The notes: generated by a model not told the origin, from the letters alone. DNA of 64,000 bases from Planomonospora parontospora (GCA_014647935.1 BMQD01000001.1:310001-374000), one strand, 5' to 3'. Positions 49,883 through 58,139 are shown, numbered from the stretch's first letter. A program made the numbers and translations.

Positions 49883-50012
49883 GCGCCGCGGCCGCGGCCG
49901 CGGGGTGGGGGGCGGGCGAGCACCTGCCGGGGCGCGGGCGCCGCGACCGCCGGGCGACCGCTGGGAGTCCGCCGCGGACCCGGGGCGGACGGCGCGTGGA
50001 CGCCGACCGCCG

Positions 50013-50028
50013 TTTGGTCTAGACCACT
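50013..50028. promoter_or_regulatory. DasR-like (GntR/HutC) operator upstream of pfkA
   Basis: TTTGGTCTAGACCACT contains the perfect 12-bp palindrome TGGTCTAGACCA and matches 14 of 16 positions of the DasR-responsive element as I remember it (ACTGGTCTAGACCACT). It lies 110 bases before the phosphofructokinase start. DasR is the N-acetylglucosamine-responsive repressor of actinomycetes. Confidence 0.7.
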
Positions 50029-50137
50029 GGGCCGCTCTGGAGGCAGAATGCCATGCGTCGGCGTGGGAGATCCCCGCCGGTCGTGTCACCCCGCTTAGTC
50101 TGGCCTTATCACCTCGGAACCACCACCGGAGGATGCC

Positions 50138-51163
50138 ATGCGTATTGGAGTGTTGACCGGGGGCGGCGACTGCCCCGGCCTGAACGCCGTTATCCGTGCC
50201 GTCGTGCGCAAGGGAGCGGGCGTCTACGGCCACGAGTTCGTCGGATTCCGGGACGGCTGGCGCGGCCCGCTGGAGGGCGACACCATGCCGCTGGACATCC
50301 AGGCGGTGCGGGGCATCCTGCCCCGGGGCGGCACGATCCTCGGCTCCTCGCGGACCAATCCGATCAAGATCGAGGGTGGCGTCGAGAAGATCAAGGACAA
50401 CCTCGCGCAGACCGGGGTGGACGCCCTGATCGCCATCGGCGGCGAGGACACCCTCGGCGTCGCCACGCAGCTCTTCGAACGGGGCGTGAAGGTCGTCGGC
50501 GTGCCCAAGACGATCGACAACGACCTCAACGCCACCGACTACACCTTCGGCTTCGACACGGCCGTCAACATCGCCGTGGAGGCGATCGACCGGCTGCACA
50601 CCACCGCCGAGTCCCACCACCGCGCGCTGATCTGCGAGGTCATGGGCCGCCACGCGGGCTGGATCGCGCTGCACGCCGGCATGGCCGCGGGCGCCAACGT
50701 CATCCTGATCCCGGAGAAGCCGTTCGACATCGACCGGGTCTGCGCCTACGTCGAGTCCCGCTTCAAGACCCGCTACGCGCCCATCATCGTGGTCGCCGAG
50801 GGCGCCCACCCCGTCGAGGGCCAGATGGCGCTGCAGACGGGCGAGCTCGACGCCTTCGGCCACGTCCGGCTGGGCGGCATCGGCGAGACGCTCGCCAAGG
50901 AGATCGAGAAGCGCACGGGCAAGGAGGCCCGCACCACCGTGCTGGGCCACATCCAGCGGGGCGGCACGCCCACGGCCTTCGACCGGGTGCTCGCCACCCG
51001 CTTCGGCCTGCAGGCCATCGACGCGGTGCACGACGGCGAGTTCGGCGTCATGGTCGCCCTGCAGGGCACGGACATCGTCCGCGTCCCCCTGCAGGAGGGC
51101 ACCAAGGAGCTGAAGACGGTGCCGCCCGGCCGCTACGAGGAGGCCGAGGTCTTCTTCGGCTGA
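50138..51163 (+). CDS. pfkA: 6-phosphofructokinase, pyrophosphate-type active site
   Basis: 341 residues, group III bacterial phosphofructokinase; commits fructose 6-phosphate to glycolysis. Motifs: GVLTGGGDCPGLNAVIR, GFRDGWRGPL, TILGSSRTNP, IAIGGEDTLG, VPKTIDNDL, EVMGRHAGWIAL and GHIQRGGTPTAFDR. Position 104 is Asp (GGED) and position 124 Lys (PKTIDND). In this family Asp104 with Lys124 marks pyrophosphate use, while ATP enzymes have Gly104. So the donor is probably PPi, making the step reversible. A DasR-like site lies upstream. The S. coelicolor SCO2119 region has the same placement. Confidence 0.92.
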   Translation: MRIGVLTGGGDCPGLNAVIRAVVRKGAGVYGHEFVGFRDGWRGPLEGDTMPLDIQAVRGILPRGGTILGSSRTNPIKIEGGVEKIKDNLAQTGVDALIAIGGEDTLGVATQLFERGVKVVGVPKTIDNDLNATDYTFGFDTAVNIAVEAIDRLHTTAESHHRALICEVMGRHAGWIALHAGMAAGANVILIPEKPFDIDRVCAYVESRFKTRYAPIIVVAEGAHPVEGQMALQTGELDAFGHVRLGGIGETLAKEIEKRTGKEARTTVLGHIQRGGTPTAFDRVLATRFGLQAIDAVHDGEFGVMVALQGTDIVRVPLQEGTKELKTVPPGRYEEAEVFFG

Positions 51164-51214
51164 GTCCGCGTCCCGGCGCCGGGCCCCGTCCGGGCCCGCG
51201 GCGCCGGCCGGGCC

Positions 51215-52096
51215 TCACCGTCCGGAGGGGTCGAACAGCGACGGATCCTCCGGGCGGGGGGCGGCCCCGGTGCGCGGGAGGGCGGGGAAGCCCTCGGTCC
51301 GCGGGAGGGCGGGGAAACCCTCCGTGGCCCGGTCGTCCAGCCGGGCCATCACCTCGGCGTCCTCCCGCAGCTCCTGCTCGGAGGGGGACAGGACGACGCT
51401 CAGCAGCAGGCCCAGGGTGAGCAGGCCGACCAGCGCCAGCAGCGGCAGCAGGAAGTCGACGCCCTGCGCCCCGCCGACCGGGGCCGGGGACGCCGCCGGC
51501 TGCACGTCCATGGCGAACATGCCGGTGTAGTGCATGCCGCAGACCGCGACAGCCATGATCAGCGCAGCGCCGCCGGTGGCCGGGACGCCGCGCACCCGCA
51601 GGGTGAACCAGAGCGCCACGGTGGAGGCGGCGATCGCGATCGCCGCCGACGCGCCGACGAGCACCGGGTCGTAGGAGACGTGCGCGGGCATGTTCATCGC
51701 GGCCATGCCGAGATAGTGCATGCCGGCCACGCCTAGCCCGGTGAGCAGGCCGCCGCCGAGGAGTGCCGCGGTTCTCGGCCCGCCGTACGAGACCATGAAG
51801 AGGCCCGCGCCGACCACGGCGATCGCCAGGACGGCCGAGCCGACGGTGAGGGGCACGTCGTAGCGGATCTGCGCGCCGTCGACGGAGAAGCCCATCATGG
51901 CGACGAAGTGCATGACCCAGATGCCGGTGCCGCCGATGGACAGCGCGCCGCCGATCAGCCAGCGCGCCCGGGCGGGACCTCCGGCCGTCCGCGCCTTGGC
52001 GGTGAGCACGAGGCCGAGCATGCAGCCGACCCCCGACATGAGGTAGGCCAGTACAGGGGTCACCAGGCCGTAGGAGAAGTGGTCGACGTGAGACAT
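51215..52096 (-). CDS. MHYT-domain integral membrane sensor
   Basis: 293 residues, about seven membrane helices. Three copies of the MHYT motif are visible: WVMHFVAMMGF (near residue 60), AGMHYLGMAAMN (about 130) and CGMHYTGMFAMD (about 195). The Met/His pairs are thought to bind a metal, possibly copper, and to sense a diatomic gas. No output domain (GGDEF or EAL) is attached; the C-terminus is a short charged tail with a duplicated EGFPALPRT. It diverges from a histidine kinase gene, which could be its signalling partner. Confidence 0.9.
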   Translation of the reverse strand: MSHVDHFSYGLVTPVLAYLMSGVGCMLGLVLTAKARTAGGPARARWLIGGALSIGGTGIWVMHFVAMMGFSVDGAQIRYDVPLTVGSAVLAIAVVGAGLFMVSYGGPRTAALLGGGLLTGLGVAGMHYLGMAAMNMPAHVSYDPVLVGASAAIAIAASTVALWFTLRVRGVPATGGAALIMAVAVCGMHYTGMFAMDVQPAASPAPVGGAQGVDFLLPLLALVGLLTLGLLLSVVLSPSEQELREDAEVMARLDDRATEGFPALPRTEGFPALPRTGAAPRPEDPSLFDPSGR

Positions 52097-52176
52097 GGTC
52101 CAGTTCTTTGCGAGAGGGAATTACCTCATTATTACCCTTAATGGACATATGTGATGGCTGAGAGGCTTAAGGGTCA

Positions 52177-53298
52177 ATGGGGATGGAAGTCCCGTTCTGG
52201 CGGACGGTAGCGGTCTTCCGTGTCGCCTCCCTCGGCTACGCGGCGCTTCTGCTCGTCCGCGCCGGAGGCTACGAGCACCCGGCGGCCGCCTGGACTGTGA
52301 TCGGAGTCATGGCGCTGTGGACCGCGGCGACGATCTTCGCCTACTCCGTCGAGGAGCTCCGCGGCCGGCCGCTGCTCGCCGCCGACATGCTCGTGACCGT
52401 CGGCTGCCTGCTGAGCACGCCCGCGATCCAGGGCCCGCACCAGCAGGGCAGCATGCCGATCACCGCCACCTGGATGGGCGGCGCCGTACTGGCCTGGGGC
52501 GTGCACGGCGGGCGCCGGGCCGGAGCCGCGGCCGCGGCGATCGTCTCGCTGGCCGACCTGTGGACGCGCGACGTGTTCGGCTCCGGCGCCGGGGACCTGC
52601 CGGTCAACGGAACCGTGCTGCTCTTCCTGGCGGGCGTGCTGGTCGGGCACGTGGCGCGGCTGGCCCGGCAGGCCGAGGCCCGCATGCAGCAGGCGATCGA
52701 GCTGGAGGCGGCGGGCCGGGAGCGCGAACGGCTCGCCCGCGGCATCCACGACTCCGTGCTCCAGGTGCTCGCGCTGGTCCAGCGGCGCGGCCTGCGGATC
52801 GGCGGGGAGGCGGCGGAGCTGGGCAGGCTCGCCGGAGAACAGGAGGCCGCCCTGCGAGAGCTGGTCAGGCTCCGTCCGGAGGCGCCCACGGCGGGCACCG
52901 CCGACCTGGGCGCCCTGCTGCGGGCGTACTCCTCGGGCACGGTCACCGTCTCCACCCCGGCCACCCCGCTGACGCTGCCCGCCCGGACCGCCGGGGAGAT
53001 GGCCGCGGCGGCGGGGGCGGCCCTGGACAACGTCGTACGGCACTGCGGGGCGCGGGCCCCCGCCTGGGTCTTCGCCGAGGACGACGGCGGGACGGTCACC
53101 GTGACGGTCCGCGACGAGGGGCCGGGCATCCCCGCCGGCCTCCTGGAGCAGGCCGAGGCGGAGGGCCGCCTCGGCGTCGCCCAGTCGATCCGGGGCCGGA
53201 TCGCCGACTTGGGCGGGACGGTCACCGTGGTGTCCGGGCCCGGGCGCGGCACCGAGATCGAGATGTCCGTCCCGGTCAGTCCGTCGGCGAGGGGCTGA
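52177..53298 (+). CDS. Sensor histidine kinase, MacS-like (DUF5931)
   Basis: 373 residues. Five or six N-terminal helices form the DUF5931 sensor (VFRVASLGYAALLLVRAGGYEHPAAAW, MALWTAATIFAY, MLVTVGCLLSTPAI, GTVLLFLAGVLVGHVARLARQ). DHp helix with His in RLARGIHDSVLQVLALVQRRG, then HATPase (GAALDNVVRHCGARAP; VTVRDEGPGIPAGLL; GVAQSIRGRIADLGGTV). The layout is that of MacS of Streptomyces MacRS, also located near phosphofructokinase. The response regulator follows after an inverted lipoprotein gene. Start ATG 52177; ATG 52183 also possible. Ends overlap the lipoprotein gene by 23 bases. Confidence 0.88.
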   Translation: MGMEVPFWRTVAVFRVASLGYAALLLVRAGGYEHPAAAWTVIGVMALWTAATIFAYSVEELRGRPLLAADMLVTVGCLLSTPAIQGPHQQGSMPITATWMGGAVLAWGVHGGRRAGAAAAAIVSLADLWTRDVFGSGAGDLPVNGTVLLFLAGVLVGHVARLARQAEARMQQAIELEAAGRERERLARGIHDSVLQVLALVQRRGLRIGGEAAELGRLAGEQEAALRELVRLRPEAPTAGTADLGALLRAYSSGTVTVSTPATPLTLPARTAGEMAAAAGAALDNVVRHCGARAPAWVFAEDDGGTVTVTVRDEGPGIPAGLLEQAEAEGRLGVAQSIRGRIADLGGTVTVVSGPGRGTEIEMSVPVSPSARG

Positions 53299-53881
53299 CC
53301 GGAGCGGTGGGCGAGGGGCTGACCGGCGCCCCGGGGGTGGGGTTGAGCGGAGAGGTCGGGGAGGGGGCCGCCGGGGCCGAGGGCCAGGGTGAGAGCGTGG
53401 CCCGCCACTCGGTGGCCGGCATCACCGGGACCTGGAGCCGGGCCGTCCCGGCCTGCTGGAAGCGCAGCTCCACGGGGACGAAGCCGCCGACGGACAGCTG
53501 CCTGCTCGCTCCCGTCAGCAGGGCCACGGGCACCGGGCCGGTGCCGACGGGCTGCCGGACCGGCAGGTCGACGCCGCCGCCGGGTATCTCCGCCCCGTGG
53601 AACACGCCCGGCGCGCTGATCGCGACGAGGCGGTCGGGGGCGGTCCGGTTGTTGATCAGGACCATGTGCAGCGGGGCCCCGGCCCCGGAGGCCAGCGCCT
53701 TCCCGGTGGAGTCGCCCACGAGGATCACGTTCCTGATCGCGATGCCGTCCTGGAAGCCGTTCCCGCCGTCGTTCGGGGCCATCTCCTCCTGGCCGATCTC
53801 CGGCGCGAGCCGTTCGTTGCCGCAGGAACAGGCGGTCAGGGCCAGCGCGGCCACCAGCAACATCCTGAAGCGTCTCGTCAT
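53276..53881 (-). CDS. Lipoprotein of unknown function within the kinase/regulator pair
   Basis: 201 residues from ATG 53881. Clear lipoprotein signal: RRFRMLLVAALALTAC with lipobox LTAC (Cys18), then another Cys two residues on. The mature domain looks like an Ig-like beta sandwich (IRNVILVGDSTGKALASGAG, PLHMVLINNR, GAEIPGGGVDLPVRQP, VPVELRFQQAGTARLQVPV), vaguely like copper-carrier PCu(A)C proteins but without their Met/His motif. The C-terminus is a Pro/Ser/Thr tail with a duplicated APVSPSPT. It lies convergent to the kinase and divergent from the regulator, so it may be their target or accessory sensor. Confidence 0.8.
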   Translation of the reverse strand: MTRRFRMLLVAALALTACSCGNERLAPEIGQEEMAPNDGGNGFQDGIAIRNVILVGDSTGKALASGAGAPLHMVLINNRTAPDRLVAISAPGVFHGAEIPGGGVDLPVRQPVGTGPVPVALLTGASRQLSVGGFVPVELRFQQAGTARLQVPVMPATEWRATLSPWPSAPAAPSPTSPLNPTPGAPVSPSPTAPVSPSPTD

Positions 53882-54046
53882 GTCACTCCTCCCGGCTCGT
53901 CCGGATCCATCTCCGTCTTCCGTGGAGGGATATCCCGCCCGCGAGCCATTTTTTCGCCATCCGCCCGGCTTCCGGGGATCCCCGGTCCCACCGGTCCGGC
54001 GGGACCGGGGCGGGACGGCGGTCCCGTGCGGTAATACGCTGGCCGG

Positions 54047-54688
54047 ATGCGGGTGATGGTGGTGGACGACCACCCGATGTGGCGGGACGCGGTGGCGCGG
54101 GATCTGGCCGAGGCGGGATACGAGGTGGTGGCCGCGGTCGGCGAGGGCCGGCAGGCGCTCCGGGTGGCCGCGGCCGTACGGCCCGAGGTGGTCGTGCTGG
54201 ACCTGCAGCTGCCCGACCTGTCCGGGGTGGAGGTGGCCCGGGGGCTGGCGGCGGCGGCGGACGCGCCGCCCCGGGTGCTGGTGCTGTCGGCCAGCGGCGA
54301 GCAGGACGACGTGCTGGAGGCGGTCAAGGCCGGCGCGTCCGGCTACCTGCTGAAGTCGTCGAGCCGCGAGGAGTTCCTCGACGCCGTCCGGCGCACCGCC
54401 GAGGGCGACGCGGTGTTCACCCCCGGACTGGCCGGCCTGGTCCTGGGGGAGTACCGCCGGCTGGCCGCCCGGCCCGTCCCGGCGGAGGGGCCGCGCCTGA
54501 CCGAGCGGGAGACCGAGGTGCTGCGCCTGGTGGCCAAGGGGCTGTCCTACCGGCAGATCGCCGAGCGGCTCGTGCTGTCCCACCGGACCGTGCAGAACCA
54601 CGTCCAGAACACGTTGAACAAGCTCCAGCTCCACAACCGCGTCGAACTCGTCCGCTACGCCATCGAGCAGGGCCTCGACGGGTCGTAG
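54047..54688 (+). CDS. NarL/LuxR-type response regulator, MacR-like
   Basis: 213 residues. Receiver: VMVVDDHPMWRDAV (acidic pocket), EVVVLDLQLPDLSG (phospho-Asp), LVLSASGEQDDV (Thr/Ser switch) and GYLLKSSSREEF (Lys). C-terminal LuxR HTH: LTERETEVLRLVAKGLSYRQIAERLVLSHRTVQNHVQNTLNKL. Partner of the kinase ending at 53298, with the lipoprotein gene inverted between. GGGATATCCC (53926-53935) is a palindrome in the divergent promoter region. In S. coelicolor MacR controls lipoprotein and envelope genes; that link is by analogy. Confidence 0.9.
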   Translation: MRVMVVDDHPMWRDAVARDLAEAGYEVVAAVGEGRQALRVAAAVRPEVVVLDLQLPDLSGVEVARGLAAAADAPPRVLVLSASGEQDDVLEAVKAGASGYLLKSSSREEFLDAVRRTAEGDAVFTPGLAGLVLGEYRRLAARPVPAEGPRLTERETEVLRLVAKGLSYRQIAERLVLSHRTVQNHVQNTLNKLQLHNRVELVRYAIEQGLDGS

Positions 54689-54794
54689 GCGGGACTAAAG
54701 TGGCCCCGGTGCGGTGTTGCCTGTTGACGGCCGCCCGCGACACCCGGCGGTCGCCCCACGACCCTTCCCCCGACGCTCCACCGGAGGTTCCACC

Positions 54795-55997
54795 ATGGCC
54801 GTGTCCGCACTGGGCGAGCCCTGCGTTCTGCTCAAGCTGGGCGAGGTCGTCCTGAAGGGAAACAACCGAGAGGTCTTCGAGCAGCGGTTGCAGGCCAACA
54901 TCAAGGCGGCCCTGAAGGAGTTCGGCTTCAAGGTGGACGTGCGGCAGCGCCACGGCGTCATCGCGCTGTTCCTGCCGGAGGGGACGAGCGCCGAGACCGC
55001 CGACGCGGTCGCCGAGCGGGTCGCCTACGTGCCGGGCCTGGTCTGGATCCACCGGGCCTGGCGGGTCGCCAAGGACCCGGACGCGGTCCTCAAGGCCGCG
55101 ATCGAGCTGCTCGCCGACCGCGAGGACGTCAAGCGCGGGGTCTCCTTCGCGGTGCGCTCCCGCCGCCGCGACAAGCGCTTCCCGCTGACCTCGATGCAGC
55201 TCGACCGCACCGTCGGCGGCGAGCTCAACGACATCTACGGCCTCCCGGTGGACCTGAAGAACCCCGAGCTGGTCGTCTCCATCGAGGTGGACCGCGACGA
55301 GGTCTTCGTGCACACCGACGGGCTGCCCGGCCAGGGCGGCCTGCCGGTCGGCACCAGCGGGCGCGGCCTGGTCCTGATGTCCGGCGGCATCGACTCCCCG
55401 GTCGCCGCCTACCGGATGATGCGCCGCGGCCTGCGGGTGGACTTCCTGCACTTCTCCGGCATCCCCTTCACCACCTCCGAGTCCATCTACAAGGCGTACG
55501 CGCTGGTGCGCGCCCTGGACAAGTTCCAGGGCAGGTCCCGCCTGTGGGTGGTGCCGTTCGGCAAGGCGCAGCAGTCCATCAAGGCCTCCGGCCAGGACCG
55601 CCTGGCGGTCATCGCCCAGCGCCGCCTGATGCTGAAGACCGCCGAGGAGGTCGCCCACCGCCTCCGCGCCGGGGCGCTGGTCACCGGCGACTCCTTGGGC
55701 CAGGTCTCCTCCCAGACGCTGCAGAACATCACCGCCCAGGACGACGCGGTCGACCTGCCGATCCTGCGCCCGCTGATCGGCCTCGACAAGACCGAGATCA
55801 TGGCGGAGGCCCGCCGCATCGGCACCCTGGCGATCTCCGAGCTCCCGGACGAGGACTGCTGCACCCTGCTGGCGCCCCGCCGGGCCGAGACGGCGGCCAA
55901 GATCGCCGACCTGAAGCAGATCGAGAAGCGCCTCGACGCCGAGGAGCTCGCCGTGCAGCTGGCCGACTCCCTGCAGGAGTACAAACTGGAGGGCTGA
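54795..55997 (+). CDS. thiI: tRNA 4-thiouridine synthase ThiI (no rhodanese domain)
   Basis: 400 residues from ATG 54795 (GGAGG at 54783). Ferredoxin-like and THUMP domains (about 10-175), then an ATP-pyrophosphatase domain with the PP-loop SGGIDSPVAAYRMM. It activates U8 of tRNA for thiolation. The C-terminal rhodanese domain of the E. coli enzyme is absent. A tandem Cys pair (PDEDCCTLLAPRRAETA) contains the conserved catalytic Cys of the short form. Sulfur may come from a cysteine desulfurase such as the one at 4.6 kb. Convergent with the small membrane gene, 17 bases apart. Confidence 0.93.
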   Translation: MAVSALGEPCVLLKLGEVVLKGNNREVFEQRLQANIKAALKEFGFKVDVRQRHGVIALFLPEGTSAETADAVAERVAYVPGLVWIHRAWRVAKDPDAVLKAAIELLADREDVKRGVSFAVRSRRRDKRFPLTSMQLDRTVGGELNDIYGLPVDLKNPELVVSIEVDRDEVFVHTDGLPGQGGLPVGTSGRGLVLMSGGIDSPVAAYRMMRRGLRVDFLHFSGIPFTTSESIYKAYALVRALDKFQGRSRLWVVPFGKAQQSIKASGQDRLAVIAQRRLMLKTAEEVAHRLRAGALVTGDSLGQVSSQTLQNITAQDDAVDLPILRPLIGLDKTEIMAEARRIGTLAISELPDEDCCTLLAPRRAETAAKIADLKQIEKRLDAEELAVQLADSLQEYKLEG

Positions 55998-56014
55998 GGG
56001 CCCCGCCCCCGCCG

Positions 56015-56299
56015 TCAGTCGACCTTGAAGGGGTCGTGCTCGGCCAGGAGCCTCTCCAGGCGGGCCTGGTCGACCCGGGTGGTGACGTCGGAGAGCTCCT
56101 GGCGGTCGCGCACGCACTTGGCCAGGGTGAAGGTCGAGGTCACGACGTAGAGGACGCCGATGGACAGGAAGGCGCGGACCCAGGTGTCCACCGGGAGGTA
56201 GGCCAGGCCGATGGCGACGGCCGAGACGGACACACCGAAGGACAGCACCGCCTGGACGTAGAAGGCGCCGGTGTTCTTGGGCTGGATCGCTTTCGTCAT
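56015..56299 (-). CDS. YiaA/YiaB-family two-helix membrane protein
   Basis: 94 residues. The YiaAB pattern is visible: AFYVQAVLSFGVSVSAVAIGLAYLPVDTWVRAFLSIGVLYVVTSTFTLAKCVRDRQE, split here as two helices joined by a short polar loop, and a charged C-terminal helix ending HDPFKVD. The N-terminus KNTGAF is typical. Function of the family is unknown. Start ATG 56299. It may share a transcript with nothing, since the next minus-strand gene ends at a strong terminator (56445-56494). Confidence 0.85.
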   Translation of the reverse strand: MTKAIQPKNTGAFYVQAVLSFGVSVSAVAIGLAYLPVDTWVRAFLSIGVLYVVTSTFTLAKCVRDRQELSDVTTRVDQARLERLLAEHDPFKVD

Positions 56300-56444
56300 G
56301 CCGTCCAGGGTCCGGCTCCGGGAGGGGGCCGCGCGTCCGTGCGGATACTCAGTCGCCCGTGAGTCGTCCACGGGTCGTTCATGAGTACGTGCGGCGGTCC
56401 GCGCCGCGGCGCCGCGAGGGGCGGAAGGCGTCGGACGGCCCTTC

Positions 56445-56494
56445 GCGCGCAGGGCGAGGCCCCGTCCGCACCGGACGGGGCCTCGCCTGCGCGC
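56445..56494 (-). terminator. Terminator after the small secreted protein gene
   Basis: A long stem (outer GCGCGCA/TGCGCGC, inner GGCGAGGCCCCGTCCG with CGGACGGGGCCTCGCC) just beyond the stop of the small gene at 56514. Very stable. Confidence 0.75.
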
Positions 56495-56513
56495 CTTATG
56501 GAGAACCGGCGGT

Positions 56514-56762
56514 CTACCACAGACCGCCGTAGAGACCGCCTCCGGTGCCGGTGCACAGGTTGGTGCTGGCGGCACCCTGCGGGCCCGCCGCCGACTGGTT
56601 GGCGTTGTAGTAGGAGTTGCCGCCGTAACCGCCGAAACCGAAGCCGCCGTAGCCACAGCCACCGGTCTGGTAGCCGCCGGCCAGGGCGGCGGAGGCGGCG
56701 GAGAGCACCAGCGTGGCCGCGGCGGCACCGGTGAGCGCGATGCGAGACAAGGTCTTGCTCAT
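56514..56762 (-). CDS. Small secreted Gly/Tyr-rich protein with two cysteines
   Basis: 82 residues from ATG 56762, preceded by GGAAACC. Signal peptide: SKTLSRIALTGAAAATLVLSAASAALA, cut before GGYQ. The mature part is only about 54 residues, dominated by Gly, Tyr and Phe (GGCGYGGFGFGGYGGNSYY), then Asn/Ala (NANQSAAGPQGAASTNLC) and a GGGLYGGLW end. Two Cys, about 32 residues apart, could form a disulfide. It is chaplin-like only in size and export; the chaplin core is not present. A surface or spore-coat structural role is possible. The gene has an unusually AT-rich upstream region and its own terminator. Confidence 0.75.
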   Translation of the reverse strand: MSKTLSRIALTGAAAATLVLSAASAALAGGYQTGGCGYGGFGFGGYGGNSYYNANQSAAGPQGAASTNLCTGTGGGLYGGLW

Positions 56763-57059
56763 GGAACTGGGTTTCCTTTCTCCGTCCGGCCCGTCACGGG
56801 CCGGGACTCGATCGTCTCCGGCTCCCTCCTGGCCGCCTCTCGGCGGGGACGGAGCCGGTCCCGGAACCTCAATACCCGTCACTCGCACTTTGAACACATA
56901 TAGTCACCAATCAGCTACTAATAGTGAACAAGTATCGCGAGTGATGAAAAATCACCTCGTCCAGCGGATCGTCCGCCTCAGTCGCCGCTCCGCCTCGGTC
57001 GCCGCTCCGCCTACCTGTCGGTCAGGCGGAGGCCGGGCCGGTCGGGCGGGTCAGGCGGG
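56763..57059. other. AT-rich control region upstream of the small secreted gene
   Basis: No gene. Bases 56884-56960 are much richer in A and T than anything nearby (CACATATAGTCACCAATCAG and following), with ACTATTAGTAGCT-like dyads on the minus strand. This probably holds a regulated promoter for the small secreted protein. The part next to aroG (56980-57060) has CGGTCAGGCGG-type short repeats (GGTCAGGCGG at 57011, 57044 and 57057). Confidence 0.45.
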
Positions 57060-58097
57060 TCAGGCGGAGGCCAGGGCGTCGCCGACCGCGCTCTTGCCCA
57101 GCAGGGGCGGGAGCTGGCGCATCACCCGGGCGAGCTCCCGCAGGTCCCCGTTGACCAGGGCCTGGGGACCGTCGCACAGAGCCTGCTCCGGGTGCGGGTG
57201 GACGTCGATGATCACTCCGTCGGAGCCGACCGCGATGGCGGCGCGGGTGAGCGGCAGGACCAGGTCGCGGCGGCCGCCGGAGTGGGACGGGTCGACGATG
57301 ACCGGCAGGTGCGACAGGCGCTGGGCGACCGGGACGGCGGAGACGTCCAGGGTGTTGCGGGTGGCGGTCTCGAAGGTGCGGATCCCGCGCTCGCACAGCA
57401 CGATGTCCAGGTTGCCGCGCTGGGCGATGTACTCGGCGGCCATCAGCCACTCCTCGATGGTGGCGTTCATGCCGCGCTTGAGCATGACGGGCTTGCCGAC
57501 CCCGCCCACGGCCTGGAGCAGTGCGAAGTTCTGCGCGTTGCGGGTGCCGATCTGCAGCATGTCCGCGTAGGAGGCGACCAGGTCGACGTCGTGGGCGTCG
57601 ACGACCTCGGTGACGATCGGCAGCCCGGTCGCGGTGCGCACGTCGGCGAGGATGCGCAGCCCTTCCTCGCCCAGGCCCTGGAAGGCGTAGGGGGAGGTGC
57701 GCGGCTTGTAGGCGCCGCCGCGCAGTAGGGTGGCCCCGGCGGCCTTGGCCATCTCGGCGGCTTCCAGCGTCTGCTGCGGGGTCTCCACCGCGCACGGACC
57801 GGCGATCAGCGTCACGGTGCCCGGCCCGATCGGCACGCCGCCGACGCGGACCGTGGAGCGCTCCGGATGGTTGTCGCGGCTGACCAGCTTGTACGGCGCG
57901 GTCACCCGCATCACGTCCGCCACTCCCCGCATGCTGCGCAGATTCAGCGCACCGAACTGGGCGACGTCGCCGACCAGGCCGATGATCGTACGGTTCACGC
58001 CCCGGCTGACGAACGCGCTGCCGCCCGCCGCGGTGATGACCTCAACGATCGTCTCGATGTCTTCCCGGGTGGCCTCGGGGGCCATGACGATGACCAT
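57060..58097 (-). CDS. 3-deoxy-7-phosphoheptulonate (DAHP) synthase, type I-beta
   Basis: 345 residues from ATG 58097 (AAGGAGAG site). First step of the shikimate pathway: PEP plus erythrose 4-phosphate. N-terminal ACT-like (ferredoxin-like) domain of about 70 residues (MAPEATREDIETIVEVI... TIIGLVGD), which gives allosteric control in this subfamily, then a TIM barrel: LIAGPCAVET, RGGAYKPRTSPYAFQGLG, LQIGTRNAQNFALLQAVG, PVMLKRGMNATIEEWL, VDPSHSGGRRDLV and IDVHPHPEQALCDGPQAL. Metal ligands Cys, His, Glu, Asp are in these blocks. A leader peptide with FWFWY and a terminator precede it, implying attenuation by aromatic amino acids. Confidence 0.94.
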   Translation of the reverse strand: MVIVMAPEATREDIETIVEVITAAGGSAFVSRGVNRTIIGLVGDVAQFGALNLRSMRGVADVMRVTAPYKLVSRDNHPERSTVRVGGVPIGPGTVTLIAGPCAVETPQQTLEAAEMAKAAGATLLRGGAYKPRTSPYAFQGLGEEGLRILADVRTATGLPIVTEVVDAHDVDLVASYADMLQIGTRNAQNFALLQAVGGVGKPVMLKRGMNATIEEWLMAAEYIAQRGNLDIVLCERGIRTFETATRNTLDVSAVPVAQRLSHLPVIVDPSHSGGRRDLVLPLTRAAIAVGSDGVIIDVHPHPEQALCDGPQALVNGDLRELARVMRQLPPLLGKSAVGDALASA

Positions 58098-58139
58098 GTC
58101 TCTCCTTGTCGTGAGCGGCCGGGGTGAGCGGCCTGCGGG

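Noticed and set aside
53276-53881. Copper chaperone PCu(A)C
   Set aside because: The beta-sandwich pattern is similar but the metal-binding Met/His motif of that family is absent.
56514-56762. Chaplin
   Set aside because: Right size and exported, but the conserved chaplin core with spaced Val/Asn and Gly-Asn-x-Cys pattern is missing.
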